DNA from: Candidatus Marispirochaeta associata
GTDB lineage: Bacteria; Spirochaetota; Spirochaetia; JC444; Marispirochaetaceae
NCBI GenBank assembly: GCA_001749745.1
Contig: JWTM01000475.1
Span: forward strand, 1-64,000
Length of the DNA stretch: 64,000 nucleotides
Direction of reading: 5' to 3'
Part shown: positions 36,007 through 45,171 of the stretch, one piece after another
Layout of the letters: every line of letters starts with the position of its first letter
Position numbering within the stretch: position 1 is the stretch's first letter
Position numbers and translations under genes: made by a program
Notes under the pieces: model-generated
Seen by the model: the letters and a program-made list of their open reading frames with translations, nothing else
Databases searched by the model: none
What the model was told of the DNA's origin: nothing

Positions 36007-36941
36007 CCGCCGAAACTCTCGGCATAATGAAACGCCCCGTATAGGACCGCTTCGTCCCATAACCGCGCTCGGCGGACCTGGATTCCCTTGCCGATGCCCT
36101 CCGGGAGCATGCGCTCAAGCTTTTCTCGAATCGGGGCCACGATCCACTCCTCTTCGATACAGAGTCCCCCGCCGAGGACGATCTCATCTGGATCGATCAG
36201 GGTGACGATAAAGCTCAGAGCCGCCGCCAGGGTGGTTCGAGAGCGCTCCAGCACCCGCTCGGCGAGTCGGTCGCCCTCCTTCCAGGCGGCGATGATGGTA
36301 TAGGTGGAGACATCCTCCTTGGGAATACTGGTCTTCGCGCCCGCGGCGATCAAGGTCTTACAGTAGCGAACCATGCCGGTTCCGGCGGAGAACTGATTGA
36401 TATTCTCGCCAGGCAGGGAGAACCCCTGTTCGGTCTCTAGATCTTCGAAGAAGAGGGCCGGCGGAAAGCTCCAGCACTCCCCGGCCAGCCCGCGGGCACC
36501 GGAGATGATGCGTCCCTCGTGAACAATGCCGACGCCGATTCCGGTGCTGATGGTCATGTAGAAAAGATTCTCCACCGGCTTATCATCACCGGCATAGGCC
36601 TCGCCCAGGGCGCCCAGGGTAGCGTCGTTTTCGATATGCACCGCGGCGCCGACCTCCCGACCCAGACGCTCGGCCAGGGCGAACTCGTCCCATTGCGGCA
36701 GATTGGGCGGGGATTTTATAACGCCGGTCTTCGGATCCAGCGGACCGGGGCAGCCGATGCCGACGGATCGAATCGTGTTCGGCTCGAATTCCTTGTTGAT
36801 TCCGGCAAGCATGCGGATAAGCTGTTCTTCAGGATCCTGACTCGTCTTCTCGTGGTAGAAGGGGACCAGTTTTTCCCCCTGGAAACGGGCCATCTTGGTC
36901 TTCGTTCCGCCGATGTCGATCGCCAAACACTCTTTCTGCAT
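36003..36941 (-). CDS. ROK-family protein without the zinc motif
   Basis: This 312-residue protein has the ROK ATP-binding start CLAIDIGGTKTKMARF, IENDATLGALGEAYAG and a second phosphate-binding motif DEIVLGGGLCIEEEW. The CxCGxxGCxE zinc signature is missing: GLAGECWSFPP is followed by unrelated residues. It may be a kinase of another subgroup or a non-catalytic sensor. I use ATG 36941 with AAGGAG upstream; the frame stays open much further, but that extension is not ROK-like. It is convergent with the DeoR gene, the two stop codons sharing bases. Confidence 0.85.
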   Translation of the reverse strand: MQKECLAIDIGGTKTKMARFQGEKLVPFYHEKTSQDPEEQLIRMLAGINKEFEPNTIRSVGIGCPGPLDPKTGVIKSPPNLPQWDEFALAERLGREVGAAVHIENDATLGALGEAYAGDDKPVENLFYMTISTGIGVGIVHEGRIISGARGLAGECWSFPPALFFEDLETEQGFSLPGENINQFSAGTGMVRYCKTLIAAGAKTSIPKEDVSTYTIIAAWKEGDRLAERVLERSRTTLAAALSFIVTLIDPDEIVLGGGLCIEEEWIVAPIREKLERMLPEGIGKGIQVRRARLWDEAVLYGAFHYAESFGG

Positions 36942-36980
36942 CTGCTGCTCCTTTTCCGCCCGATTTTCCGCGGTCGTCCT

Positions 36981-37009
36981 ATTTGACCGGAAGCCTCGGC
37001 GCCTGTCAA
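36981..37009 (-). promoter_or_regulatory. Possible promoter of the second ROK gene
   Basis: On the minus strand TTGACA (37009-37004) and TCAAAT (36986-36981) are 17 bases apart. The -10 is poor, and no regional operator motif is present. Confidence 0.35.
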
Positions 37010-37023
37010 GGGAAGAATCCTGT

Positions 37024-37051
37024 TTGATTTTTTCGGATTTCAGCGTACAAT
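37024..37051 (+). promoter_or_regulatory. Promoter of the AMP-ligase gene
   Basis: TTGATT (37024-37029) and TACAAT (37046-37051) are 16 bases apart, followed by AAGAGG before the ATG at 37074. Confidence 0.55.
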
Positions 37052-37073
37052 CGGTAACAAAAGAGGCATATAT

Positions 37074-39011
37074 ATGAAACAAACCGTAATCGAAATGCTC
37101 AATACAGCAGTCAAAGAGTTCGGCGACCAGACCTATGTCAGCGGAAAAACCGACGAAGGATGGCAATCCCATAGCTACGGGGAGGTTCGGGAGACGGCAA
37201 AGGCCCTCGCCGCCGGTCTCCTCACCGTCGGAGCGGCTCCCAAATCGATGATGAGCATCCTGGCCGAAGGAAGCCCCGAGTGGGTCGTCAGCGAACTGGC
37301 GATTCTCTACACCGGCGGGGTATCGGTTCCCCTTTCGATGCGGCTTCTGGCCTCGGAGATCCCCTTTCGGATCAATCACTCGGAGAGTACCGTCCTCTTC
37401 CTCTCCCACATAACCGCGGAGAAGGTGGGCGAGGCCTTACCGCAGTTTGAAAACGACACGATCATTTTCGTCTATCTCTCCGAGAAGACCGAGGTCTTCG
37501 ACCGGATGCTCGCAAGCATCGGCCGTAAAAGGGGAGACGGCGCCTACCTCTACAGCGAACTGCTCGAAAAGGGAGAACAGGCTCACGACGCTTTGGCTCA
37601 GGTGGAAGAGCTGGCCCTGGCGACCGCCGAGGATGATACCGCTACCCTCTGCTACACCTCGGGAACCACCGGGGACCCGAAGGCGATCATGTTGACCCAC
37701 AAAAACTACTGGGCAAACTGCCGGGATTCGGTGGAGGCCTTCAAGGTTCCCTACCGGGACTACTCGACCCTGATTATCCTCCCCTGCGACCACAGCTTCG
37801 CTCACACCGTGGGTCTCTACGCCTCGCTGATGAGGGGCATCACCCTCTACTTCGTCGACGCCCGGGGCGGCTCGATGTCGATCCTGCGCAATATTCCGAA
37901 GAACCTGGTCGAGGCGGCGCCGGTATTCCTGTTGACCGTGCCGGCCTTGAGCGGCAACTTCATGAAGAAGATCATCCGCGGGGTGGAGGAGAAGGGGGGA
38001 CTCATCAACGCTATATTCACCGCCGGAATCAAGGCCGGAATAGCCTATTACGGCGACTGCTATCACACCCCGTCCTTCTGGACCCGAGCTAAGGCCTACC
38101 TACCCTACAAGCTGGCGGACCTCCTGATCTTCCCTAAGGTACGCTCGATCTTCGGCAAGAAGATCAAGTTCTGCGTCGGAGGCGGGGCGCTTCTCGAGTT
38201 GGGACAGCAGCAGTTCTTCAAGGCCTTAGGCGTACCCATCTATCAGGGCTACGGGCTGACCGAGGCGGCGCCGGTTATCTCTTCCAACGTCCCCGGCGCC
38301 CACAAGCTGGGTAGCTCAGGCAAGGTGATGCCCACCATCGAGTGCCGGATCTGCGACGAGGAGGGCCGGGATCTGCCCCAAGGCGTGAAGGGGGAGATCG
38401 TGATTCGCGGCGAGAACGTGATGGCCGGCTACTTCAAGAATCCCGAGGCTACAGCGAAAACCCTTAAAGAAGGCTGGCTTCATACCGGGGATCTGGGCTA
38501 CATCGACGAGGACGGCTTTTTGATGGTCGTCGGCAGGGAGAAGGCCCTCTTGATCTCCAAGGACGGCGAAAAATACAGCCCCGAAGAGATCGAGGAGGCG
38601 ATCGTCACCGCCGACGGCAATCTGGTACAGCAGGCGATGCTCTACAACGACCACAGCCCCTACACCGTGGCGCTTCTGGTTCCCGATCCGGAAGCGGTCG
38701 GCGCCTATCGGAGGCGCAATCCCGATGCGGGTGCGGATGAGATCCTGGAACTCTTCCAAGAACTGCTTACCCGATTCCGGAGCGACCAGGCCCTGAAAGA
38801 GCGCTTTCCCGCGCAGTGGGTACCCTCGAGCTTTCTGCTGATCGACGAGCCTTTCAATCTGGAGAATGGTTTTCTCAACTCCACCTCGAAGATGGTGCGC
38901 TACAAGATAGCCGAGGCATACCATGAGGAAATCGATTACCTCTATTCCGACGAGGGACGGGAGTTTACTAATCCGCGCAACCGGAAATCGGTCGAAAACC
39001 TGACAAAATAG
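37074..39011 (+). CDS. AMP-dependent ligase, long-chain acyl-CoA synthetase type
   Basis: The 645-residue protein activates a carboxylic acid as acyl-AMP and transfers it to CoA. Adenylation motifs are TATLCYTSGTTGDPKAIMLT, YGLTEAAPVI, the hinge HTGDLGYIDEDGFLMVVGR and a C-terminal lysine region (FLNSTSKMVRYKI). The size and an internal hydrophobic insertion fit long-chain fatty acid CoA ligases (FadD/FAA-type). It has its own promoter without the regional operator, so it is probably not part of the carbohydrate regulon. Confidence 0.92.
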   Translation: MKQTVIEMLNTAVKEFGDQTYVSGKTDEGWQSHSYGEVRETAKALAAGLLTVGAAPKSMMSILAEGSPEWVVSELAILYTGGVSVPLSMRLLASEIPFRINHSESTVLFLSHITAEKVGEALPQFENDTIIFVYLSEKTEVFDRMLASIGRKRGDGAYLYSELLEKGEQAHDALAQVEELALATAEDDTATLCYTSGTTGDPKAIMLTHKNYWANCRDSVEAFKVPYRDYSTLIILPCDHSFAHTVGLYASLMRGITLYFVDARGGSMSILRNIPKNLVEAAPVFLLTVPALSGNFMKKIIRGVEEKGGLINAIFTAGIKAGIAYYGDCYHTPSFWTRAKAYLPYKLADLLIFPKVRSIFGKKIKFCVGGGALLELGQQQFFKALGVPIYQGYGLTEAAPVISSNVPGAHKLGSSGKVMPTIECRICDEEGRDLPQGVKGEIVIRGENVMAGYFKNPEATAKTLKEGWLHTGDLGYIDEDGFLMVVGREKALLISKDGEKYSPEEIEEAIVTADGNLVQQAMLYNDHSPYTVALLVPDPEAVGAYRRRNPDAGADEILELFQELLTRFRSDQALKERFPAQWVPSSFLLIDEPFNLENGFLNSTSKMVRYKIAEAYHEEIDYLYSDEGREFTNPRNRKSVENLTK

Positions 39012-39064
39012 GCCGTCTATCCGGAAATATCGGGCTAAATAGTCGTATACTACTCATACGGATC

Positions 39065-40051
39065 ATGATTATAAAGATTCGGAACGTCCTACTTCTAGGC
39101 CTACTCCTGCTTGCGACGCTCCCTTTACGCGCCCAGGATAGCAGCGGATCCGAGCCGGCCGCCCGACCTGTGGAGATTGTACTGGAGGTAACCTCCGACT
39201 ATCCCGAGCGGGAGGATTCATTAAGCGAGCTTTTCCGTCGGGTAGTGCTACTCCAGCTCACCCTGGACGGATTGGCGGTAAGCATCACAGACTCTCCGGA
39301 TCTGGCCATCCGTATCGCCTACCTGCTCAACGAGGATCGCATTCGTTACTCAATCGCCGTGGACGATCCCATTAACGGCGGAACAATCTTCTACCGTGAG
39401 TCTGAAGAAGTGTTGGGCTTGGGCTTCGATGAGGATCTACTCACTCAGGTACGAGAGATGTCCGCCAGCATCATCGCCTTCATAGAAGCCGATGAAGAGC
39501 TCGAAATGCCGGAGGCGCCCGCTCCCCCGGAAGAAACCGAACCGGAGCCCGAGAGAGAACCCGTCGCGGAAGCTGTTCCCGAACTGAAGACGGGTTTTAA
39601 CTGGAGTGCGAAACTGGGACTCTTCCTCCCGGGGGGCGAAGCGGGGCGCTACTTAAAAACCGGCTTCGGTCCCTTCTTCTTTGCCGGCTACCGCCTGGAA
39701 AACGACCTGAATCCTGGATTCACCACGGGACTGATCCTGATCAAGGCCGAGGGCTACGCCGCCACAGCGGACGGCCTGATAATTCCGCTCCTGCCTTCGC
39801 TGCGCTTTACCGCCCTTCGCTCCGGAGATTTCGCCGTGCAGCTCAAGGCCGGAATCGGATCCGCGCTGGTCTCATTCGTCCAAGCGGGAGGCAGTCGAGA
39901 GACCAAACTGAGCCCCGCCGCCGAACTCGGCCTGGGACTGCACTACGCCCTCCCCAATCTTACCCTGGGCTTCTCCACCGACTTCCAATTCCTCTACGAA
40001 GGGAATTCTCTCACCTACGGTTTTTCTCCGAGGTTTGGACTATATTTATAA
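39065..40051 (+). CDS. Probable outer-membrane beta-barrel protein, unknown function
   Basis: This 328-residue protein has a signal peptide (cut after LRAQ, about residue 24), a periplasmic domain (25-140), a linker rich in proline and glutamate (about 145-175), and a C-terminal half of alternating amphipathic strands (GFNWSAKLGLFLPGGE ... YGFSPRFGLYL) ending in an aromatic/leucine residue, as outer-membrane barrels do. I do not recognise a family. It precedes the two lipoprotein genes on the same strand and may share their operon. No ribosome-binding site is clear. Confidence 0.65.
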   Translation: MIIKIRNVLLLGLLLLATLPLRAQDSSGSEPAARPVEIVLEVTSDYPEREDSLSELFRRVVLLQLTLDGLAVSITDSPDLAIRIAYLLNEDRIRYSIAVDDPINGGTIFYRESEEVLGLGFDEDLLTQVREMSASIIAFIEADEELEMPEAPAPPEETEPEPEREPVAEAVPELKTGFNWSAKLGLFLPGGEAGRYLKTGFGPFFFAGYRLENDLNPGFTTGLILIKAEGYAATADGLIIPLLPSLRFTALRSGDFAVQLKAGIGSALVSFVQAGGSRETKLSPAAELGLGLHYALPNLTLGFSTDFQFLYEGNSLTYGFSPRFGLYL

Positions 40052-40095
40052 TTCCCTCACCTGTGTGATACAAGCTGTGGGATGAGGGATTATAT
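40048..40095. repeat. Inverted repeat between the barrel protein and lipoprotein genes
   Basis: ATAATTCCCTCA (40048-40059) faces TGAGGGATTATAT (40083-40095) across a 23-base loop, with one unpaired A. It straddles the stop codon of the barrel gene. It lacks a T-run, so I do not call it a terminator; it may slow RNA decay or be a regulatory site. Confidence 0.45.
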
Positions 40096-40125
40096 TTAGA
40101 ATAGCGGAAAGGACGCAGTCGGAAC

Positions 40126-43100
40126 GTGAAACAAAGCGGGTCGCACCTGTTACTCTTATCTCGATTCAAGGTACTTTCCCTGATTATAATCGGGTTGATT
40201 CTACTCAATGCCTGCCAAGAACCCTACAGCATCGCTGAGCTGGTGGACGGACCGGACGGAAGAGCTTTGAGCCTTTCGCCGAACACGGCCGTGCTGGTTA
40301 TCAACAACAGCCTCTCCTTAAAACCTTCAGGAGGGATTCCGCCTTATGAATACTCGATTATCTCAGGAGGCGGCACGATCGTCGGGTCTCTCTTTACCGC
40401 CCCGCCCGCGCCGGGGACGGCACGCATTCGCGTCAGAGACTCTGCGGGAAACAGCAGCGATGCGGTCTATACCGTCGACGCCGGCGGTCTCGGGCTGGGG
40501 ATAACCCCCTCGACGCAAACCGTCTCTACCGGCGGTTCAGTCAACTTTGCCGCCATCGGCGGGACAGGGCCCTATGAGTTCACCCTGGAGGTTAATAACT
40601 CCGGCGGGTCGGTTAATCTCAGTACAGGAGCATACATAGCCGGCTCCAACTCCGGCGGCGGGTCGGTTAACGATACGGTCCGCATTACCGATACAGCGGA
40701 CAGCAGTTTTGCCGAGGCAACGGTTACTGTAGAGGCGAAACCCCTCTCCATCAGCCCGTCCAGCATCACCGTCTACGTCAATCAGTCGATAGATTTCAGC
40801 CCCGTCGGCGGAGACGGGCCCTTCTCGTTCGCTATTTTACCGGCAGACAACAACTCCGGCGCAAGCATAGCCGGGAATACCTATACCGCGGGCCCCACCT
40901 CCGGCGTAAGCGATGTGGTGACCATGACCGATGCCTATGACGGCCGAACCAGAACCGCGACGATCTCCGTCATCGACACCGCCACCGGTGTGGACTACGC
41001 GCCCGGCGCGGTGGGCAGCATCGTATCTGCCGACCTCCTTGCCGGGAGTAGTTTCGACGCTCAATTCGACATAGTCCATCAACTTCCCGGCGGAGCCGAC
41101 GGCGCCGATACCATCGCCTGGACCCTCTACGCCAGCACGGATACCAGCCTCGGCGGTACAGACGATCGCATCACCGCCGCGGGAACAACCGGACCGCTCT
41201 CGGCGGGAGGAACGACAACGGTGACCGTCACCGGCGCTACCTGGCCGAGCGAAGCCGGCAGCTACTACTTGTTGGTAGAGATTGCCGCCGAGGACGACCT
41301 TGCCTTCGCCAACAACCGTAACCTGTCGGCGACTACCACCCAGATCTTCGCCCCCCTTGCGATCACCCCCGCCGTAGCCGCGATCTATACCGGACAACAG
41401 GTCGATTTTACCGTTTCCGGCGGTACCGGAAGCTACAGCTACTCCTTCGCCCAGTCCGGTTCGGGATCGCCCAGCATGAGCGGTGATCAGTACACCGCCG
41501 GTGCAAGCGTGGGTACGGACATCATCGAGGTGCAAGACGACACCTACCCCGCCTGGCCGGTAGCCAGCGCCACGGTTACCGTAAGCGCGACCCCGGCACC
41601 ACCGGCGGGCACTATTGAATACACCCTGAGCGGCTTCACTGCAAACACTCCCTCGCCCAATGCCGGCTCATCCCTTATCGAAAGTTTTTCCCTGGCCAAC
41701 ACCGGTCCGGACGACGGAAGCGCCTCGATAAGCTGGAGCGCCTATCTCTCCCGGGACAATACGGCCGGATTCAGTGCGGGCGACATGATCATCGACAGCG
41801 GCAGCCTCGCCGCCTTGGACGGAGACGACGGCGCTCCGGGCGGCACGGACGAGACGACCCAGGCCATCAGCGGATCCTGGCCGACGGAGACCGGTATCTG
41901 GTATCTAAAGGTGAGGGAGACTGCCGACGACGAAACGACCCAGAATGAGTGGGCCGCGAGCGCCCCCTTCGATGTCCAATCGGTTGCAGCCGACGTAGAC
42001 TACTTCGTGAGCGACGCCCCCGACGGCGGAATCGTGGTCAACCTGAATGATGCGGTGAACGCCACCTTTATTATCGGGAACCAGGGGAGCGATCCCGGGA
42101 GCAGCGGCGGCAGTTGGCAGGCCTACATCTCCGCTGACGAGAGCTACAACGCCGGGGATATAATGATCGACAGCGGAAGCTTCTCTGGAATCGCCTCGGG
42201 GGGAACCTCCGCCGCGCTAACCATCAACTCCGGCACCTGGTCGGACGCCGGGAGCTGGTACCTGCTGGTCCGGCTCAGCTCGACGGAAGAGGTAAACACC
42301 GCCAACAATATCCGCGCCAGCGACAGTAGCTACGCGGTCACCGACGGCAGCGCCGTCACCCCCGACTACCAGGTGAGCTCGGTCAGCATGTATGCACCCT
42401 TCGTCCCCGCAGGAAGTTCGGTTTCGGAGACCTTCAGCGTCAGCAACGTGGGATCAGACGGTGCCCAGAATATCAGTTGGACCGCATACGCCTCGGCCGA
42501 CACCCTACCGGATGGGGGCGAGGAGATCGGCTCCGGCATTATCGGTCCCCTATCGGCCGGCGGCACCCTTTCCAATATACCGACCCTCGGTGCCGTTTGG
42601 CCCGCGGCCGGAGACTACTATCTGATTATCGAAGCGACGGCAAGCGACGAGGATACCGGCGACCAGAACGACTACGCCCGCTCCATAAGTCGCTTCACAG
42701 TCAGCGCCCCTCCGGATTACGAGGTGCAGAGCTACACCTTTCCCGGTGAAGCCGAGGAGGGAACGACTATCTCAGGCGGCTTCAGCATCGTCAACAGCGG
42801 CAGCGGCGACGGGATCAAGACCGTCTCCTGGGAGGCTTACCTCAGCTTCGACCAGGGCTTTAGCGGCGATGATCTCTTGATCGGCCAGGGACAAATCGCA
42901 CCGCTTACCTCCGGCGCTTCGTCATCCTTGACCGCAGCTGATCTGAACGAAAGCCTCTGGCCGAACTACGGCCTCAGCTACCTTCTTATCCGGGTGAGCG
43001 CCGACGACGACGGGAATCCCTCCAACGATGATTATATCTCCGGGCTTACCGCGCTCTATACGGTGGATCGAGAAGGGGACGACAACAGCGGTCTATCCAA

Positions 43101-43506
43101 CGACGGATCAGGTTCAAGCACCGGACCCATCCCCAATACCCAAAATATCGGAACTCTGGCCCTCGGCCAAACCCTGGTTATCCGCGGCTGGCTCGACAAC
43201 TCCAGTCCTCCAAGCGGAGGCTACGATACCTACAGCTTCCAACTCCTGAACGGAGGAGGAGTCACAACGGTAAGCAGCTATGCAACATGGACTGCGAATA
43301 ATGATATCGGCGCACTCTATATCTGGGACGAGCTCAACGACGAAGTAGTAAGCCCCGACAGTGTACCCTTCCGTGAACCTGAGATTGGATTCCTAAGTAA
43401 AAGCGGATGGACCGCCCCACAAACAGGATATGTAGGTATCGACTCCTATATGTTCGTCCCTACCGGTAACGAGTACCCCTATACCATCTACATCAGGGGA
43501 CAATAG
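40126..43506 (+). CDS. Large repeat lipoprotein with Ig-like and CARDB domains
   Basis: The 1126-residue protein has a lipoprotein signal (LILLNAC, lipidated C30) and is likely exported to the outer membrane or cell surface. After a head segment ending in LVDGPDGRALSLSP come three Ig-like repeats (each starting near LSISPSS or LGITPST, with GGTGPYEF-type cores), then a mix of one more Ig-like and five CARDB-type repeats (starts VDYAPGAV, IEYTLSG, VDYFVSD, PDYQVSS, PDYEVQS). A C-terminal beta-sandwich (about 1000-1126, YDTYSFQLLN) may be a PPC-like domain. The start is GTG 40126. A shorter paralogue follows directly. The binding target is unknown. Confidence 0.8.
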   Translation: MKQSGSHLLLLSRFKVLSLIIIGLILLNACQEPYSIAELVDGPDGRALSLSPNTAVLVINNSLSLKPSGGIPPYEYSIISGGGTIVGSLFTAPPAPGTARIRVRDSAGNSSDAVYTVDAGGLGLGITPSTQTVSTGGSVNFAAIGGTGPYEFTLEVNNSGGSVNLSTGAYIAGSNSGGGSVNDTVRITDTADSSFAEATVTVEAKPLSISPSSITVYVNQSIDFSPVGGDGPFSFAILPADNNSGASIAGNTYTAGPTSGVSDVVTMTDAYDGRTRTATISVIDTATGVDYAPGAVGSIVSADLLAGSSFDAQFDIVHQLPGGADGADTIAWTLYASTDTSLGGTDDRITAAGTTGPLSAGGTTTVTVTGATWPSEAGSYYLLVEIAAEDDLAFANNRNLSATTTQIFAPLAITPAVAAIYTGQQVDFTVSGGTGSYSYSFAQSGSGSPSMSGDQYTAGASVGTDIIEVQDDTYPAWPVASATVTVSATPAPPAGTIEYTLSGFTANTPSPNAGSSLIESFSLANTGPDDGSASISWSAYLSRDNTAGFSAGDMIIDSGSLAALDGDDGAPGGTDETTQAISGSWPTETGIWYLKVRETADDETTQNEWAASAPFDVQSVAADVDYFVSDAPDGGIVVNLNDAVNATFIIGNQGSDPGSSGGSWQAYISADESYNAGDIMIDSGSFSGIASGGTSAALTINSGTWSDAGSWYLLVRLSSTEEVNTANNIRASDSSYAVTDGSAVTPDYQVSSVSMYAPFVPAGSSVSETFSVSNVGSDGAQNISWTAYASADTLPDGGEEIGSGIIGPLSAGGTLSNIPTLGAVWPAAGDYYLIIEATASDEDTGDQNDYARSISRFTVSAPPDYEVQSYTFPGEAEEGTTISGGFSIVNSGSGDGIKTVSWEAYLSFDQGFSGDDLLIGQGQIAPLTSGASSSLTAADLNESLWPNYGLSYLLIRVSADDDGNPSNDDYISGLTALYTVDREGDDNSGLSNDGSGSSTGPIPNTQNIGTLALGQTLVIRGWLDNSSPPSGGYDTYSFQLLNGGGVTTVSSYATWTANNDIGALYIWDELNDEVVSPDSVPFREPEIGFLSKSGWTAPQTGYVGIDSYMFVPTGNEYPYTIYIRGQ

Positions 43507-43593
43507 AGCTGATTTTTTCACTATTCCGAAGTATATTAATACCCTACCCCTATACGAAATTCAGTAAGTATTTGGGGTAAAAGGAGAAGTGCA

Positions 43594-45162
43594 ATGGCTT
43601 TTTTAAAAAGCCGCACATGTAAGCATCTTATTCGACGCATAGTCATTTTGCTGTTTTCCGTTCTTCTTTTTACCGCCTGCGACGAGCCTTTCAGCATAAG
43701 TTCCCTAGTCGACGGACCGGACGGGAAACCTTTGAGCCTGTCACCTAGTAAAGCGGTCTTGGTAATCGGAAATAGCATCACCTTGGAACCCTCCGGCGGT
43801 ATTCCCCCCTATAGCTACACCATTCTATCCGGCGGCGGCAGCATCATCGGGAATACCTTCATTGCCCCTTCACCCGTACCGGCGACAGTACGCCTTCGCG
43901 TCACCGATGCAGCCGGTAACCAGAGCGATGCTGTTTACACCATTGTCGACGACGGCCTCGGTCTGGGAATATCCCCCTCGGCGCTCACTGTTTCGACCAA
44001 TGACTCCTTTACTTTTTCTGCTCAAGGGGGAGTCCCGCCCTACACCTTTGCGGTCATATCCGGTCCGGGATCCGGTACAATCAACTCTGCTACGGGCGAA
44101 TACGATGCACCGGGAACGCCTGGAACAGCGACGATCGAAGTGACGGACGACAATCTAACGACGCGAACGGCGACCGTTCAGGTTATTGAAGGCCTGAACA
44201 TCATGCCCCAGGTAGTTTCCGTACCCACAAACAATAATCTGACCTTCTCGGCCGGCGGCGGGAGTGCGCCGTATACCTTTTCTATGGAATCGGGAAACGG
44301 CGTCGTCACATCCGGCGGCGTCTACACGGCGCCAAGCGTAACGGGCACCGACTACGTGAGAGTCACCGATAATGCCGGGCGATCACGGGTCGCTACCGTC
44401 ACCATCACCCCCCAGCAACCGCTGAACATCACTCCGTCATCGATTATCCTACTTACCGGGAGTAGTTTCAGTTTTACGGCCACCGGCGGAACCGCTCCGT
44501 ATACATTTTCCAAGATTAACGGAGGGGGCTCGATTACCGGCGGCGGAGTCTACACAGCCGGCGGGGTACCGGGGATTGCGGTTGTACGAGTCTCCGATTC
44601 CGACAGCCCTACTAAAACCGCCGACGCAGTTATCACCATCGTGAACATCGGTCCGCTATCTATAACTCCGACGTCCGTGACCGTCGAACAGGGTACCTCC
44701 TATACATTTACTACATCTGGGGGAACCCCCCAGTACACCTATTCCGTTGTCAGCGGTACGGGATTCGTGAACAGTTCAACCGGAGAGTATGCGGCTCCGA
44801 CCGCTCTGGGGACGGAGACAGTCCGCGTGACGGATGCCTCCCTGGCGATTTCGGAAGCCACCGTTAATGTTGCGCCGGCCGCGCCGACGAATCTGGTTGT
44901 CGACGGTACATGGCCCGGACCCCAGGATATCCGGCTCACCTGGACCGACAATGCCAGTGGTGAGGACGGCTACAGGATCGAACGTAAAACAAGCGGCGGC
45001 ACCTATAGCGAAATCGCTACGGTGGGACCCGACGTCACGGTCTTTGATGATCTTGGCCTCACTCCCAACATTCCCTACAGCTATCGTGTGCGAGCCTATA
45101 AGGATCCAAATCCCGATTTCTCGGGCTACTCCAACGATGATTTCGATATACCGAACTCGTAA
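43594..45162 (+). CDS. Repeat lipoprotein with Ig-like repeats and a fibronectin type III domain
   Basis: This 522-residue lipoprotein (LLFTAC, lipidated C29) is a paralogue of the preceding gene: both share EPxSIxxLVDGPDG at the head and SGGIPPYxYxIxSGGG in the first repeat. Five or so Ig-like repeats of about 75 residues follow, each with PS-V-V and GG-APYTFS cores. The last 95 residues form a fibronectin type III-like domain (PTNLVVDGTW ... YSYRVRAYKDP). A ribosome-binding site (AAAGGAG) precedes the ATG. An adhesin or surface-structure role is possible but not shown. Confidence 0.8.
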   Translation: MAFLKSRTCKHLIRRIVILLFSVLLFTACDEPFSISSLVDGPDGKPLSLSPSKAVLVIGNSITLEPSGGIPPYSYTILSGGGSIIGNTFIAPSPVPATVRLRVTDAAGNQSDAVYTIVDDGLGLGISPSALTVSTNDSFTFSAQGGVPPYTFAVISGPGSGTINSATGEYDAPGTPGTATIEVTDDNLTTRTATVQVIEGLNIMPQVVSVPTNNNLTFSAGGGSAPYTFSMESGNGVVTSGGVYTAPSVTGTDYVRVTDNAGRSRVATVTITPQQPLNITPSSIILLTGSSFSFTATGGTAPYTFSKINGGGSITGGGVYTAGGVPGIAVVRVSDSDSPTKTADAVITIVNIGPLSITPTSVTVEQGTSYTFTTSGGTPQYTYSVVSGTGFVNSSTGEYAAPTALGTETVRVTDASLAISEATVNVAPAAPTNLVVDGTWPGPQDIRLTWTDNASGEDGYRIERKTSGGTYSEIATVGPDVTVFDDLGLTPNIPYSYRVRAYKDPNPDFSGYSNDDFDIPNS

Positions 45163-45171
45163 CTGGAGAGG

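Noticed and set aside
36942..37409. A 156-residue N-terminal extension of the second ROK protein
   Set aside because: The extension overlaps the divergent ligase gene and its promoter, and shows no ROK or other domain. The ATG at 36941 has a ribosome-binding site and begins directly at the ATP-binding motif.
40048..40095. Inverted repeat after the barrel protein gene as a rho-independent terminator
   Set aside because: The loop is 23 bases and no T-run follows either arm, so it is listed only as an inverted repeat.
40126..45162. CRISPR-like or short tandem DNA repeats in the lipoprotein genes
   Set aside because: The repetition is at protein level, with units of about 75-110 residues that have diverged; there are no regularly spaced identical DNA repeats.
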